Counted from the first letter of the stretch, positions 1 through 8,430 are shown. The stretch: 64,000 nt of DNA from Xenococcus sp. PCC 7305 (GCF_000332055.1 NZ_ALVZ01000222.1:1-64000); one strand, 5' to 3'. Program-made: numbers and translations. Notes: a model not told the origin generated them from the letters alone.

Positions 1-149
1 TTCTCGTTTAAAGATTGACTTTAAAAACCTAACGATTTGGGATTTGGGGTTTTAGGGGTTTGGGGAATAATAATAGCTAGATTTCCCTAATTCCCTACAC
101 CCCTATTTCCCTAAGCGAGAAGTATTGACCCATTACCCATTAACCTTAT
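1..149. other. Intergenic, repeat-rich, no gene seen
   Basis: This short stretch downstream of gap1 holds runs of gatttggggttttagggg and ccctaattccctac type low-complexity repeats like those between genes elsewhere in the window. No open frame or clear terminator is visible. Confidence 0.5.
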
Positions 150-1187
150 TTAAACCCCAACAGTCATTTCGGCTTCTTTCTGGGCCATGGATAAAATTAA
201 ATCGATCGCGCGATTGGAATAACCCCATTCATTGTCGTACCAAGCGACAACTTTAAAGAAGTTACCATTCAATTCCATGCCTGCCTCGGCATCGAAAATA
301 CTAGAATGGGCATCGCTAGTGAAGTCGGTCGAAACCACGGGATCATCTGTATAGCCAAGAACACCTCTCATTTCGCCTTCTGCGGCCCGTTTCATTGCTG
401 CACAGATTTCTTGATAGCTGGTAGCCTTTTCGGTACGGAACGTCAGATCAACGACAGACACATCAGGGGTCGGAACTCGCATTGCCATGCCTGTGAGTCG
501 GCCTTTTAATTCTGGTAACACTAGGGCCACAGCCTTAGCCGCACCGGTCGAAGCAGGAATAATATTTTGGGTGGCACTACGGCCTGCTCTCAACGCTTTT
601 TTGCTGGGGCCATCTACTGTAGGTTGGGTTGCTGTCATCGCATGGATCGTGGTCATCAGACCTTCGCTCAAACCAAAGTTGTCATTAATTACCTTGGCGA
701 TCGGCGCCAAGCAGTTTGTTGTGCAACTGGCATTCGAGACGATCTCATCTTTACGGGGATCGTAGCTATGATGGTTTACTCCCACTAAAAGAGTTTTTAC
801 TTTCTCGGGATCTTTGGTGGGTGCGGAGATGACAACTCTTTTCGCTCCTGCGGTGAGATGTTTGGCGGCACCTTCGTAGTTCGTAAATAGTCCTGTTGCT
901 TCGACCACAAAGTCCACATCATATTGTTTCCAAGGTAACTCTTCAGGGTTTTTGATGGAGACACAAGGAATAGTCTTGCCGTTGACGATAATTGCTTCTT
1001 CTGTCGCCTCGATAATGCCAGGAAAACGACCATGAGTCGAATCGTATTTGAGCAAATACGCGATCGCTTTCGCTGCGACGAGATCGTTAATACAAACGAA
1101 TTCTAGATTGGGATTATTAATTCCCGCGCGAAATACCAATCTACCAATGCGACCGAAACCATTAATTGCTACTTTAATTGGCGGCAT
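150..1187 (-). CDS. gap1: Glyceraldehyde-3-phosphate dehydrogenase, glycolytic Gap1 type
   Basis: This enzyme oxidises glyceraldehyde-3-phosphate to 1,3-bisphosphoglycerate in cytosolic glycolysis. The 345-residue product has the Rossmann motif GFGRIGR (residues 10-16), Asp35 in CIND where NAD-type enzymes bind the adenosine ribose, the active-site motif SNASCTTNC with Cys155, and His182 in TTIHAMT. The stretch [11 protein letters not shown] is the form seen in NAD-dependent enzymes rather than the chloroplast-like NADP form (Gap2), so the catabolic isoform is the better call. The ATG at 1187 is preceded by a GGGAG ribosome-binding site. The gene stands alone, with a 286-bp leader region upstream. 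Confidence 0.93.
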   Translation of the reverse strand: MPPIKVAINGFGRIGRLVFRAGINNPNLEFVCINDLVAAKAIAYLLKYDSTHGRFPGIIEATEEAIIVNGKTIPCVSIKNPEELPWKQYDVDFVVEATGLFTNYEGAAKHLTAGAKRVVISAPTKDPEKVKTLLVGVNHHSYDPRKDEIVSNASCTTNCLAPIAKVINDNFGLSEGLMTTIHAMTATQPTVDGPSKKALRAGRSATQNIIPASTGAAKAVALVLPELKGRLTGMAMRVPTPDVSVVDLTFRTEKATSYQEICAAMKRAAEGEMRGVLGYTDDPVVSTDFTSDAHSSIFDAEAGMELNGNFFKVVAWYDNEWGYSNRAIDLILSMAQKEAEMTVGV

Positions 1188-1473
1188 AGTTATTACTCCC
1201 TATTTATAATGTTTGCAAATACTCTTATGGAAACTGTTATATTTTTACTTCCTTATTTTTCTGTAGAGGGGGCCTCCCTATTATTAAAATGCATGTTCTA
1301 TTTTTTTGACGGGAGGAAACCTTAAAAAATAATTACTAAATTGAAGATCTTGAGAAGAAATACTACGCATGTCAGGGAACCTAGATAAATTACACGACTT
1401 AAAACTTTCTGCTCCAATCATGACTGGCGTTGGTTTTTAGGTGGTAGTTTTTAGGTTAGAGTAGGCAAATCAA
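1188..1473. other. Intergenic region between gap1 and the cupin gene
   Basis: AT-rich, 286 bp. It should contain the gap1 promoter on the minus strand. No RNA gene, open frame or repeat is recognisable. Confidence 0.4.
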
Positions 1474-1797
1474 CTATTTTGCCAGATTGGCATGTATCGC
1501 TAACCAGATACAGGGAGGTTCCGAACTGGTATAGACAACGCGATGCTTTTGATGGGCCGGGATCAACAAATAATCCCCTGCTTTTAATCGAATTTGAGAA
1601 CCGTCAACATAAGCCAAAATGGCCTTTCCCTGCAACAACATGACCCATTCATCTCTATCCTGGTCATACCATTGCCTAGATGGTGTCGTTTGTCCGGTGG
1701 AGATAATCCGTTCAACTAAAATATTATCGGTAGAGGCTAAAGTCTCAAATAATTCTTTATTAGGCAAAGATGGGGGGAAATCAAAAATATTTGGCAT
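1474..1797 (-). CDS. Small single-domain cupin protein
   Basis: The 107-residue product is about one cupin barrel in length. The two conserved cupin blocks are visible: a first block around DEWVMLLQGKAIL (residues 49-61) and a second around GDYLLIPAHQKHRV (about 74-87). The usual His-x-His pair of block 1 is replaced (RQWYDQDRDEW), so metal binding may differ from classical cupins; the His of block 2 is kept. Family members include isomerases, dioxygenases and storage or regulatory proteins, and nothing here selects among them. It lies 37 bp downstream of rbgA on the same strand and may be co-transcribed with it. Confidence 0.75.
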   Translation of the reverse strand: MPNIFDFPPSLPNKELFETLASTDNILVERIISTGQTTPSRQWYDQDRDEWVMLLQGKAILAYVDGSQIRLKAGDYLLIPAHQKHRVVYTSSEPPCIWLAIHANLAK

Positions 1798-1834
1798 TTT
1801 CAGACAATTATTCGGTATTAAGTCAGCCCAAATC

Positions 1835-2677
1835 TCATAAACTAGGTAATTCTAGAGGAATTGAACCAATAGCACCTGTCCGAAAATCCTGTAGAAATTG
1901 ACGCGCTACTCGTTCTTTATCGCCTTGATAGCGCTTTTGGGCCACGGTATGCAAATAAGACTCTCCAGTGAGAGCTTCTGGCTCTACACCATAACGGGAT
2001 TGTAGAATCTTGCCAAAATCTAATTTCATGATCAAATCAACCATTGCCGCAGCAACTAATTGATTATCATAGGAAGCCTGGCCAATATCTTCGCAAATCG
2101 CCAATTTGACGGCATTTTCCTGATTATATAATTTCCAGGGGATCACTCCAGGCGCGTCTAAAAGTTCAATTTCTTGGGACATTCGCACCCATCGCAACTG
2201 GCGAGTGACCCCTGCTCTGCGTTCACTAACTACAGCTTTTTTTCCTACCAAACGATTGATTAACGCTGATTTCCCTACATTGGGAAACCCAATAACTACC
2301 GCTCGCACAGGACGAGGACGCATTCCGCGATCGCGCCGCCGCTGATTCATGGCTACCCCGGCAGCTTGAGCAGCAGTTTTGACCGCCTTAATACCTTTAC
2401 CTTTTTTGGCATTAGTAAAATAAGTTTTGGTTTCTTGAGCTTTAAACCATTCCAACCATTGTTTCTGAACCGACTCGGGGATCATATCCATGCGGTTGAG
2501 AATAGAAACCTTGGGTTTCTCCCCAATCCAATCGGCCACTTGCGGATGATGGGATGCTAAAGGAATCCGCGCATCTCTCACCTCCAAGACCACATCCACC
2601 CTTTTTAATTGCTCTTTCAGTTGCCTTTCTGCCTTGGCAATATGACCTGGATACCATTGGATAGTAGGAGAAAACAT
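1835..2677 (-). CDS. rbgA: Ribosome biogenesis GTPase RbgA (YlqF)
   Basis: This is a circularly permuted GTPase that helps late assembly of the 50S ribosomal subunit. The 280-residue protein has the G motifs in permuted order: G4 NRMD (61-64), G5-like TNAKKGKG (88-95), G1 P-loop GFPNVGKS (130-137), a G2 Thr near 158 and G3 DAPG (174-177). The N-terminal IQWYPGHIAKAERQL is the family signature. Length fits the family. The gene starts 24 bp after the stop of the small HLIP gene on the same strand. Confidence 0.93.
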   Translation of the reverse strand: MFSPTIQWYPGHIAKAERQLKEQLKRVDVVLEVRDARIPLASHHPQVADWIGEKPKVSILNRMDMIPESVQKQWLEWFKAQETKTYFTNAKKGKGIKAVKTAAQAAGVAMNQRRRDRGMRPRPVRAVVIGFPNVGKSALINRLVGKKAVVSERRAGVTRQLRWVRMSQEIELLDAPGVIPWKLYNQENAVKLAICEDIGQASYDNQLVAAAMVDLIMKLDFGKILQSRYGVEPEALTGESYLHTVAQKRYQGDKERVARQFLQDFRTGAIGSIPLELPSL

Positions 2678-2701
2678 GGTTTGTAATGATTTAAATGTTA
2701 T

Positions 2702-2872
2702 TTATTGAAGGCCGAGCCAAGCAAGTAAGCCTTTCCCTGTAAGATACTCGATTACGATGGCTAAAGTAAAACCAATCATCGCTGCTCTACCATTAAGACG
2801 TTCGGCATATTTGTTAAAACCAAATTTAGGATCTTCCAATTTTGGAGTAACTGTTGGTTGAATTTGAGTCAT
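2702..2872 (-). CDS. High-light-inducible protein (HLIP, one-helix chlorophyll a/b-binding-like)
   Basis: The 56-residue product is a one-helix CAB-like protein. It has the family core FGFNKYAERLNGRAAMIGF (residues 17-35), where the Glu and the Asn-Gly-Arg belong to the chlorophyll-binding ExxNxR motif, followed by one membrane helix (about 31-49). Such proteins protect photosystem II assembly intermediates and the chlorophyll synthase complex in the thylakoid, and are usually induced by high light. The ATG at 2872 follows an AT-rich leader. rbgA begins 24 bp downstream, so transcription could continue into it. Length and motif make the family call firm; the paralogue cannot be named. Confidence 0.9.
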   Translation of the reverse strand: MTQIQPTVTPKLEDPKFGFNKYAERLNGRAAMIGFTLAIVIEYLTGKGLLAWLGLQ

Positions 2873-3189
2873 TGGTCTATAAATTGAATTAATTAAATTA
2901 TTTTTACAAAACTTTACTTGTTAACTTATATTAATCAATTTCCTCTAACTTAAGCAAACTAAAAATTATTGGGCTTCGCCCTTGACGGTAGATGGTAGAG
3001 GTCAGAGGGCAGAAGTTTTAAATTAGTTAACATTTGCAGTACATGTTGTGTTATCTCTCAGCCAGATCGGGATAATATTTAGGAAATTAGGAGTTATGAA
3101 GTCAGCAAAAGTATCTTGTTGCCTCCTCATCCCTCATCCCTCATCCCTCATTCCTCATCCCTCATCCCTCATCCCTCATCCCTAAAAAA
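2873..3189. other. Intergenic region, 317 bp, with heptamer array
   Basis: It holds the likely hli promoter on the minus strand, a small GGGCTTCGCCC hairpin (about 2971-2981), a copy of the gguagaggucagagggcag-type repeat (about 2986-3015), and the CCCTCAT heptamer array listed separately. No gene is seen. Confidence 0.5.
3124..3183 (+). repeat. CCCTCAT heptamer array (STRR)
   Basis: About eight near-perfect head-to-tail units of CCCTCAT, one with a T-for-C change. The array ends 6 nt before the ATG of the following gene, where a ribosome-binding site would normally lie. Tandem heptamers of this kind (STRRs) are known between genes of many cyanobacteria. Confidence 0.9.
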
Positions 3190-4587
3190 ATGTCTGGTAT
3201 TTATAAAAGCCGATTGTTTAATTTTCTCAATCGCCAAAAGATTCGTTTTAGCAATCAATTTGGTATCGCATTACGGAACTTTCAATTGGCTGCGGAAACG
3301 GGAGTAAACATATTACTGTATCCTGTTTATTTAATTACTAGGACTGGGATGTCTAAGCGACAGCAACTTGAGTCGGATTCTAGACCGTCAAAAACTCAAG
3401 TCAAACGTAACTCAGGAATTCCCATGTTAGGGGATGATCTTTGGGCGGACAATGAAGAGGATAATCTAGTAAGCAAGACAGATCGAGCCAATGCTGTTCT
3501 GGCCTCCACGAAAGCAGATCGAATGAGTTCTCGATTATCTCAACAAGGACAAGATGATTCGAGGAATTCCCCGGCAACTGCCCCCATCAGATTTTTCCGC
3601 AAAATGTGGAATTGGGCAAAAACTACTCCTGTTGCAACTAAGCTTAACCTTTTCGGTAGGGCGAATATTGTTGCCGCGAACCCTACTATTTCATCGCCAA
3701 CTAGCACTTCTGACAATTCCTTGAGCCTACTACTATCTTCTTCTCTCTCGTCGGAAAAAGAATCTTCTGCCATTCAAGAGTTAATTCATAGGGCGATCGC
3801 GTACTTCTTTGGCAACAAACGAAAATCAATATCTGGCGAAACGAAAGAAGCTTTACCCAGTTCTCAATCTCCAGAAACAGCAATAATTCAATCAAGGCCA
3901 GTCAACCTTTCTGTTATTGCTTCTCCTGAGACGACAGAATCTAAACTGACTTTTTTCTCCAAAGTCAATATTTGGCTTGAAAAAATAAAATCAACTCTGA
4001 ATGATTCTTCTCGTTCCGATATTGAATCATCAGAACCAGACTCTTTTGCTGTGCAAGTGTTAATTCGTCGTGCGATCGCACATTTCTTTGGTAATAAGCA
4101 AAAATCAATATCTGGCAAAACTCAAGGAGTTATATCTAGCTCTCCTGGCTTGAAGCGCAATTATTCGGTGGCCTTACCTTTTTCAACTTTTAGTCTAGCG
4201 TCAGAATCGAATACTCTATCTGTTAGTTTACCTTTTACGTCATGGAACTTAAGATTACCTAGTTCTCTCCAAAAGAATTTACTTTTGTCTGATGATTCGG
4301 TGAATAATTTACCCATAATTGATCGTAAATTGATGGGAGCCGCAACAGTTTCTCTTAATATCTGCTCAGAAAGTACCTTATCTATCAATCAAACACCCCA
4401 AGAAAATTTGGCCAATATTCCCTTAGAATTTTCCTCAGATTTCTGGGAAGCTGAAGTGATTAGCGTTGGCTATGCTAAAAGCATTCTGGAAAAAATCTTA
4501 GAATTTCTCGATAAAATAACCTGGTGGCTCGAAAAACAATTTGTCAAACTCTGGCAATTTGTCAAGAAAATCTTAAGTAACAACTGA
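3190..4587 (+). CDS. Unknown Ser-rich protein with an internal duplication
   Basis: I do not recognise this 465-residue protein. An internal duplication is clear: residues about 195-219 (IQELIHRAIAYFFGNKRKS) and 288-312 (VQVLIRRAIAHFFGNKQKS) align almost fully, and both end SISGxTx. In both, RAIA is encoded across a GCGATCGC (HIP1) octamer. The N-terminus has a possible hydrophobic patch (NILLYPVYLI) and the C-terminus is Trp- and Lys-rich and amphipathic (KITWWLEKQFVKLWQFVKK). Much of the rest is Ser-rich and probably disordered. The start is uncertain because a heptamer array occupies the expected ribosome-binding site. Its last 15 nt overlap the end of rnc on the other strand. Confidence 0.65.
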   Translation: MSGIYKSRLFNFLNRQKIRFSNQFGIALRNFQLAAETGVNILLYPVYLITRTGMSKRQQLESDSRPSKTQVKRNSGIPMLGDDLWADNEEDNLVSKTDRANAVLASTKADRMSSRLSQQGQDDSRNSPATAPIRFFRKMWNWAKTTPVATKLNLFGRANIVAANPTISSPTSTSDNSLSLLLSSSLSSEKESSAIQELIHRAIAYFFGNKRKSISGETKEALPSSQSPETAIIQSRPVNLSVIASPETTESKLTFFSKVNIWLEKIKSTLNDSSRSDIESSEPDSFAVQVLIRRAIAHFFGNKQKSISGKTQGVISSSPGLKRNYSVALPFSTFSLASESNTLSVSLPFTSWNLRLPSSLQKNLLLSDDSVNNLPIIDRKLMGAATVSLNICSESTLSINQTPQENLANIPLEFSSDFWEAEVISVGYAKSILEKILEFLDKITWWLEKQFVKLWQFVKKILSNN

Positions 4588-5295
4588 ATAGAAGGCTGCT
4601 TTGGCTGCTGCTTGCTCTGCTGATTTTTTGGAGCGCCCGACACCCTTTCCTAGAAGACTGGCTTCCTGTGCCCCAACTTTAGGCAACCATACTTCTGCAA
4701 CAAAACGCTTGTCTCTGGTCGCGGATTTTGTATTTTCTGAGACCTTATATTTCGGTAGGATTTTATATTTTCCCTGAGTCCATTCTTGGAGTGCATCTTT
4801 ATAATTTCCCCTTGCTGGATCGCTTCTCACCTTGGCCGATTGTTTTTGCAAAGCTTCATCCAACCAAGGTCGAATCAAATCCATATTATGAGTACTCAAG
4901 TATAGAGCGCCCAGGATGGCCTCAAAAGCATCTGCCAACCAAGACTGCCTACCCGTGCTGTTCCCTTTGGCATTAGGGCCAATAATTAAGTAAGGTTCAA
5001 TTCCATAATATATTGCTAACTCTGCTAAAACGCGATCGCTGACCACGATGGAACGAACAGCCGCAAATTCTCCTACAGTCTCTTCGGGATAGGTTTCCAA
5101 CAAAATCTCAGCAGAAATCAATCTGACTACGGCATCGCCCACAAACTCTAACTGTTCATAATTTCTCTGCTCAGAAGCACTAGGATGAATAAGAGCTAAA
5201 TCTAGCAAAGACCAATCAACAGGAGCATTGGCAGGTAACCCTAACTTCTGAGTAAGTTGTTGTAATTGTCTTTGGCGTCGAGGATCTTCAAACAT
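4573..5295 (-). CDS. rnc: Ribonuclease III
   Basis: RNase III cleaves double-stranded RNA in rRNA and mRNA processing. The 240-residue protein has the endonuclease domain (about 1-155) with signature YEQLEFVGDAV (46-56; Glu50 and Asp54) and the second acidic site LADAFEAILGA (Asp122, Glu125). A C-terminal dsRNA-binding domain follows (about 162-238, ending GVGRSKKSAEQAAAKAAF). The common NERLEFLGD is here NYEQLEFVGD. The ATG lies about 20 nt after the 3' end of rnpB on the same strand, so two RNA-processing genes are adjacent. Confidence 0.94.
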   Translation of the reverse strand: MFEDPRRQRQLQQLTQKLGLPANAPVDWSLLDLALIHPSASEQRNYEQLEFVGDAVVRLISAEILLETYPEETVGEFAAVRSIVVSDRVLAELAIYYGIEPYLIIGPNAKGNSTGRQSWLADAFEAILGALYLSTHNMDLIRPWLDEALQKQSAKVRSDPARGNYKDALQEWTQGKYKILPKYKVSENTKSATRDKRFVAEVWLPKVGAQEASLLGKGVGRSKKSAEQAAAKAAFYSVVT

Positions 5296-5561
5296 TAAAA
5301 TTTTCTAAAAAAAATAGAGAGAGTCGGCACATAAGCCGGATTCTGTTCTTAGATGAGGATGTATAAGTGTACTACACATTCTTCTAAGGGCGGTTATCTA
5401 TCTGGGATGGCTGTTACCAACCACCTCTTGCGGCTCACCTTTAGCGGGATTGGAAAAAGACCAACCCTAATCCCTTCGGCCTTGCTCCCAACCGGGGTTT
5501 ACCTAGCCAGCACCTCTCGATACTGCTGGTGCGCTCTTACCGCACCTTTGCACCCTTACCT

Positions 5562-5620
5562 CAATCAATTATCAGTCATCAGTTATCAGTTTTCATTTAC
5601 TGTTCACTGTTAACTGTTAA
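5562..5620 (-). repeat. Short tandem repeats inside rnpB P12
   Basis: On the minus strand this is a run of degenerate 7-nt units such as TTAACAG, TGAACAG, TGATAAC and TGATGAC. Expansion of the P12 region by such repeats has been described for RNase P RNAs of some cyanobacteria; this copy fits that pattern. Confidence 0.75.
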
Positions 5621-5628
5621 CCCTTCGG

Positions 5629-5675
5629 GAAGTGCGCGTTCCTTAGCTGATGAGACATCAGCAGGGTCGCACTTC
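5629..5675 (-). repeat. Structured palindromic element within rnpB
   Basis: Outer arms GAAGTGCG and CGCACTTC and inner arms GCTGATG and CATCAGC pair perfectly. The unpaired segments, read on the minus strand, are ACCCT on one side and TAAGGAACG on the other. The same architecture with other stem sequences but nearly the same unpaired segments occurs at 58552-58594. In rnpB it forms or extends the P12 hairpin. Confidence 0.8.
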
Positions 5676-5908
5676 TGTTCACTGAAAAAGGCGGTATTTT
5701 TCTGTGGCACTATCCTCACAGTCGCCTGCACTGGGAGTTACCCAGCAAGTTTGGTCTTTCGGGAGTCCGGACTTTCCTCACTCATTGACAATTTTTGTGA
5801 CAAAAAGTGCAACCACCTCACCTACTCTCTCTATCTCTAGTTTATTTTAATATGGAGTAATCATATCCAACCGGAACATTAGGGGTTTCCCCCACGACAA
5901 AATTATTC

Positions 5909-6493
5909 ATGAACAAAGATTCTGAAATTACTTCCTTTTCCCCAAGCTCTCCTGCAGTCAAAAAAGTTGCCTCAACTTTAATCTTGTTGGGAAACCTCGG
6001 ATTTTGGTTGCAGTTGCTGTTAGGGATTGTCTCTTTGATGTTGCTCTTATTTTCTACCCCTCTATTGGGTAGTAATAGCAAAACCAGTGGCAACGAAAAT
6101 CTGGCTCTTTTTTGTGCCACGATCGGTGTTTTAACTCTAGCTCTAAGTATATTTTTCTTTTTCCGCCGTTATATTTCTATTGGCAAATCTTTGAAGAATG
6201 CCCGTTCTAGTAGCGATCGCCCAAACAAGAAATTTACTATTAGATTAATTAGATTGGGACTAACCTCTAATCTCGCGGGAATGTTCATTGCAATTATTGG
6301 AGCAGAAGCTTTTGCTGGTTTGCTATATCAGAAAGCTTCTTTAATCCCCACTGGTTCAACTACTATTTTTCAACCTAGTCAATTAATTAATTCCGTGGAG
6401 ATTATGGCTCTACTTGCCAATATTCATACTATATTCTCCCATTTCGCCGGGATAACTCTTGGATTAATCCTACTCGAACGCATCAATAAATAG
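5909..6493 (+). CDS. DUF3611 (Tic21/PIC1-like) membrane protein
   Basis: The 194-residue protein has about four hydrophobic helices (near residues 22-48, 66-88, 112-134 and 162-188) joined by short loops. The pattern and the motif LGLTSNLAGMFIAIIGAEA match DUF3611, the family of chloroplast Tic21/PIC1. Plant members have been linked to protein import at the inner envelope or to iron uptake, and the role in cyanobacteria is debated; both are family knowledge, not visible here. It is divergent from rnpB and may head an operon with the ycf20-like gene and glycerate kinase. Confidence 0.82.
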   Translation: MNKDSEITSFSPSSPAVKKVASTLILLGNLGFWLQLLLGIVSLMLLLFSTPLLGSNSKTSGNENLALFCATIGVLTLALSIFFFFRRYISIGKSLKNARSSSDRPNKKFTIRLIRLGLTSNLAGMFIAIIGAEAFAGLLYQKASLIPTGSTTIFQPSQLINSVEIMALLANIHTIFSHFAGITLGLILLERINK

Positions 6494-6535
6494 AATAAAA
6501 AGCCTCATAATTTTTTCAATTTTCAATTGACTAAG

Positions 6536-6880
6536 ATGCAACAAACTCGTTTAAATGAATTAGTCGATACCGCAGCTGGTCAAATAGAACTGCTGTTCAA
6601 TAATCCTTGGCGCAGAATTTCTCTGAATATCATTGCTCTATTGATGGGCTTTTTTATGGGATCGGCGATCGTATCTAGTGCAGGTCAGGATGCCGTCTGG
6701 GATATTACCGGCGCAGCTGTCCTCTTAATTTTCGCAGAATTGTCAAGTAGGTGGATTTATGGGCAAAATAAAAAATCCTCTGCTATCATCAGGCAATCTC
6801 TTTTCCTGGATATTTTAAATAAATTTAAGATCGGCATTACTTATAGCCTATTCTTAGAGGCATTCAAACTAAACTCGTAG
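6536..6880 (+). CDS. Ycf20-like (DUF565) protein
   Basis: The 114-residue product has the Ycf20/DUF565 signature NNPWRRISLNIIALLMGFF followed by two membrane helices. Family members are encoded in plastids and cyanobacteria, and a plant member affects non-photochemical quenching. I take the ATG at 6536 (MQQTRLNELV) instead of the in-frame TTG at 6527 because homologues begin at this point. The stop is 1 nt before the glycerate kinase ATG, so the two are translationally close and almost certainly share a transcript. Confidence 0.83.
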   Translation: MQQTRLNELVDTAAGQIELLFNNPWRRISLNIIALLMGFFMGSAIVSSAGQDAVWDITGAAVLLIFAELSSRWIYGQNKKSSAIIRQSLFLDILNKFKIGITYSLFLEAFKLNS

Positions 6881-6881
6881 T

Positions 6882-7970
6882 ATGATGCAAAAACTTGATT
6901 TGACCACTACCAGTATCTTGCTGAATTGGGCTCATGGAAAACAGCCTAACGCAATTGAGCTAGAAGAACTCATCAAAAAAGAATTAGCAAATACAGAGAA
7001 AGCCCAAGCATTTGGAGTCAATCAAGATAATGCTCAACAGTTGATTGAAGCTAGGGCACAGCTTTTCTGTTCGGCTCATTCTAATGTCATAGAATGGTGT
7101 CATCTTCATGGCATAAAAGATACGGGTAATAAGATTCTCAATTTGATGTGGAATCTTTGGCTGCCTTTGGCGGTCAATTTAGCAGAGCTGCGTCAAAAAT
7201 TAGGTCGTACTCCTATTCAAGGCATCTTAGGTGGTCAGGGAACAGGAAAAAGTTTTTTGACGTCGATTTTACGTCTGCTCCTGAATCACCTTGGTTACAC
7301 AACTGTCAATCTGTCTCTTGACGATCTTTATAAAACCCATACAGAACGCTTTCGTTTACAAAAAACAGATCCTCGGCTAATTTGGCGAGGTCCTCCAGGT
7401 ACTCACGATATTTATTTAGGCCTAAAGACTCTGGAAAATTGTCTACAAGAAGACTATGGGGAACCAATTGAGATTCCTCGGTTTGATAAATCTGCCCACA
7501 ATGGAGAAGGAGATAGGGGAAAACCAGAAACTGTTGCCCAAGTAGATATTGTTTTGTTTGAAGGTTGGTTTGTGGGGCTTAGGCCGATAAACGAGAGTAT
7601 TTTCGACAATCTGGCTGAGCATCCTTTGCCGCCTATTATCAGTCAGAAAGATGTTCGATTTGCCAAGGATAATAATGAAAGACTCAAAACCTACGCCATT
7701 TTATGGGAAAAATTGGACAGTCTTTTTGTGCTTTACCCTGAAGACTATCGTTATAGCAAACAATGGCGCAAAGAAGCGGAACATCAAATGATTGCTGAAG
7801 GAAAAACTGGCATGAGCGATCAAGAAATTGAGAATTTCGTTGATTATTTTTGGCGATCCTTGCACCCGGAACTATTTATTAAAATTTTGATTCGACAACC
7901 TGATGTCGTCGACTTAGTGATCAAAATTGATAAAAATCATAACTACAGCAAAATATATAAACCTAACTGA
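6882..7970 (+). CDS. glyK: D-glycerate 3-kinase (plant/cyanobacterial GLYK type)
   Basis: This enzyme makes 3-phosphoglycerate from glycerate, the last step of photorespiratory 2-phosphoglycolate salvage. The 362-residue protein has a P-loop GGQGTGKS (117-124), then NLSLDDLYKTH and PPGTHDIYLG motifs and a Walker-B-like DIVLFEGWFVGL stretch, all typical of the phosphoribulokinase/uridine-kinase-like GLYK family. Length is normal. Two ATGs stand together at the start (6882 and 6885). It directly follows the ycf20-like gene. Confidence 0.9.
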   Translation: MMQKLDLTTTSILLNWAHGKQPNAIELEELIKKELANTEKAQAFGVNQDNAQQLIEARAQLFCSAHSNVIEWCHLHGIKDTGNKILNLMWNLWLPLAVNLAELRQKLGRTPIQGILGGQGTGKSFLTSILRLLLNHLGYTTVNLSLDDLYKTHTERFRLQKTDPRLIWRGPPGTHDIYLGLKTLENCLQEDYGEPIEIPRFDKSAHNGEGDRGKPETVAQVDIVLFEGWFVGLRPINESIFDNLAEHPLPPIISQKDVRFAKDNNERLKTYAILWEKLDSLFVLYPEDYRYSKQWRKEAEHQMIAEGKTGMSDQEIENFVDYFWRSLHPELFIKILIRQPDVVDLVIKIDKNHNYSKIYKPN

Positions 7971-8070
7971 TTAGATTTTTTGTCATATCTTCCATCTAAA
8001 CGCGATCGCAAGAGCTCTGACCCCGAGCGATCGCATTTGAAGAACAGGAATCTGAACTGGAGCTTTTGTT

Positions 8071-8430
8071 TTATTCCACAATAACCTCTCCGAGCATGCC
8101 GGCTCCACGATGAGGTTGACAGTAATAAGGATAGATCCCAGGACTCGTAAAGGTTGTTTCATAGGTATTTCCTGGCGAAAATACCATTTGTTTATGGGAT
8201 TCGATATCGCTATCAGAAAAAACCACGTTGTGAGGGTACATTTTGTTGTTGACCCATTCCACAGTATCCCCCACGTTGATGGTTATCGAGTTGGGGTCAA
8301 ATTGTAACAAGCCATTATCTGTTCCCATCTTAACTTTGTAAGTAGCGGCTAAGACCGGATTGATATTTATCAAGAAACTAGTAAGCACTAGCAATGCAGT
8401 AGAGAGGAGTAAAGTTAGTTTTTTTATCAT
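8071..8430 (-). CDS. petE: Plastocyanin precursor
   Basis: Plastocyanin is the copper carrier that moves electrons from cytochrome b6f to photosystem I in the thylakoid lumen. The 119-residue precursor has a signal peptide (about 1-28, cleavage after VLA) and all four copper ligands: His67 in YPHNVVF, then Cys104, His107 and Met112 in YYCQPHRGAGM. Length fits the family. It is divergent from petJ across 242 bp. In other cyanobacteria the two are oppositely regulated by copper; the shared region here would suit joint control. Confidence 0.96.
   Translation of the reverse strand: MIKKLTLLLSTALLVLTSFLININPVLAATYKVKMGTDNGLLQFDPNSITINVGDTVEWVNNKMYPHNVVFSDSDIESHKQMVFSPGNTYETTFTSPGIYPYYCQPHRGAGMLGEVIVE

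Larger units (their letters stand above)
5316..5832 (-). ncRNA. rnpB: RNase P RNA (class A), enlarged in the P12 region
   Basis: The catalytic RNA of RNase P matures tRNA 5' ends. On the minus strand, the universal GAGGAAAGTCCGGACTCCC lies at about 5761-5779, GGTAAGAGCGCACCAGC at about 5524-5540, and the 3' end reads AATCCGGCTTATGTGCCGACTCTCTC. The 5' AGAGAGAGT (5832-5824) and 3' ACTCTCTCT (about 5316-5324) pair as helix P1, which sets both ends. At about 517 nt it is longer than the roughly 440 nt usual in cyanobacteria. The extra length lies between ...ATACCGCC and GGTAAGGGTG, the place of helix P12, and consists of a perfect palindromic element plus heptamer-like repeats. Confidence 0.95.

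Noticed and set aside
487-765. Plus-strand open frame opposite gap1
   Set aside because: It is an antisense shadow of the gap1 coding sequence with no family features; several other such frames across the window were treated in the same way.
5353-5840. Open frames on the plus strand over rnpB
   Set aside because: The region is the RNase P RNA gene on the other strand; the frames are accidental.
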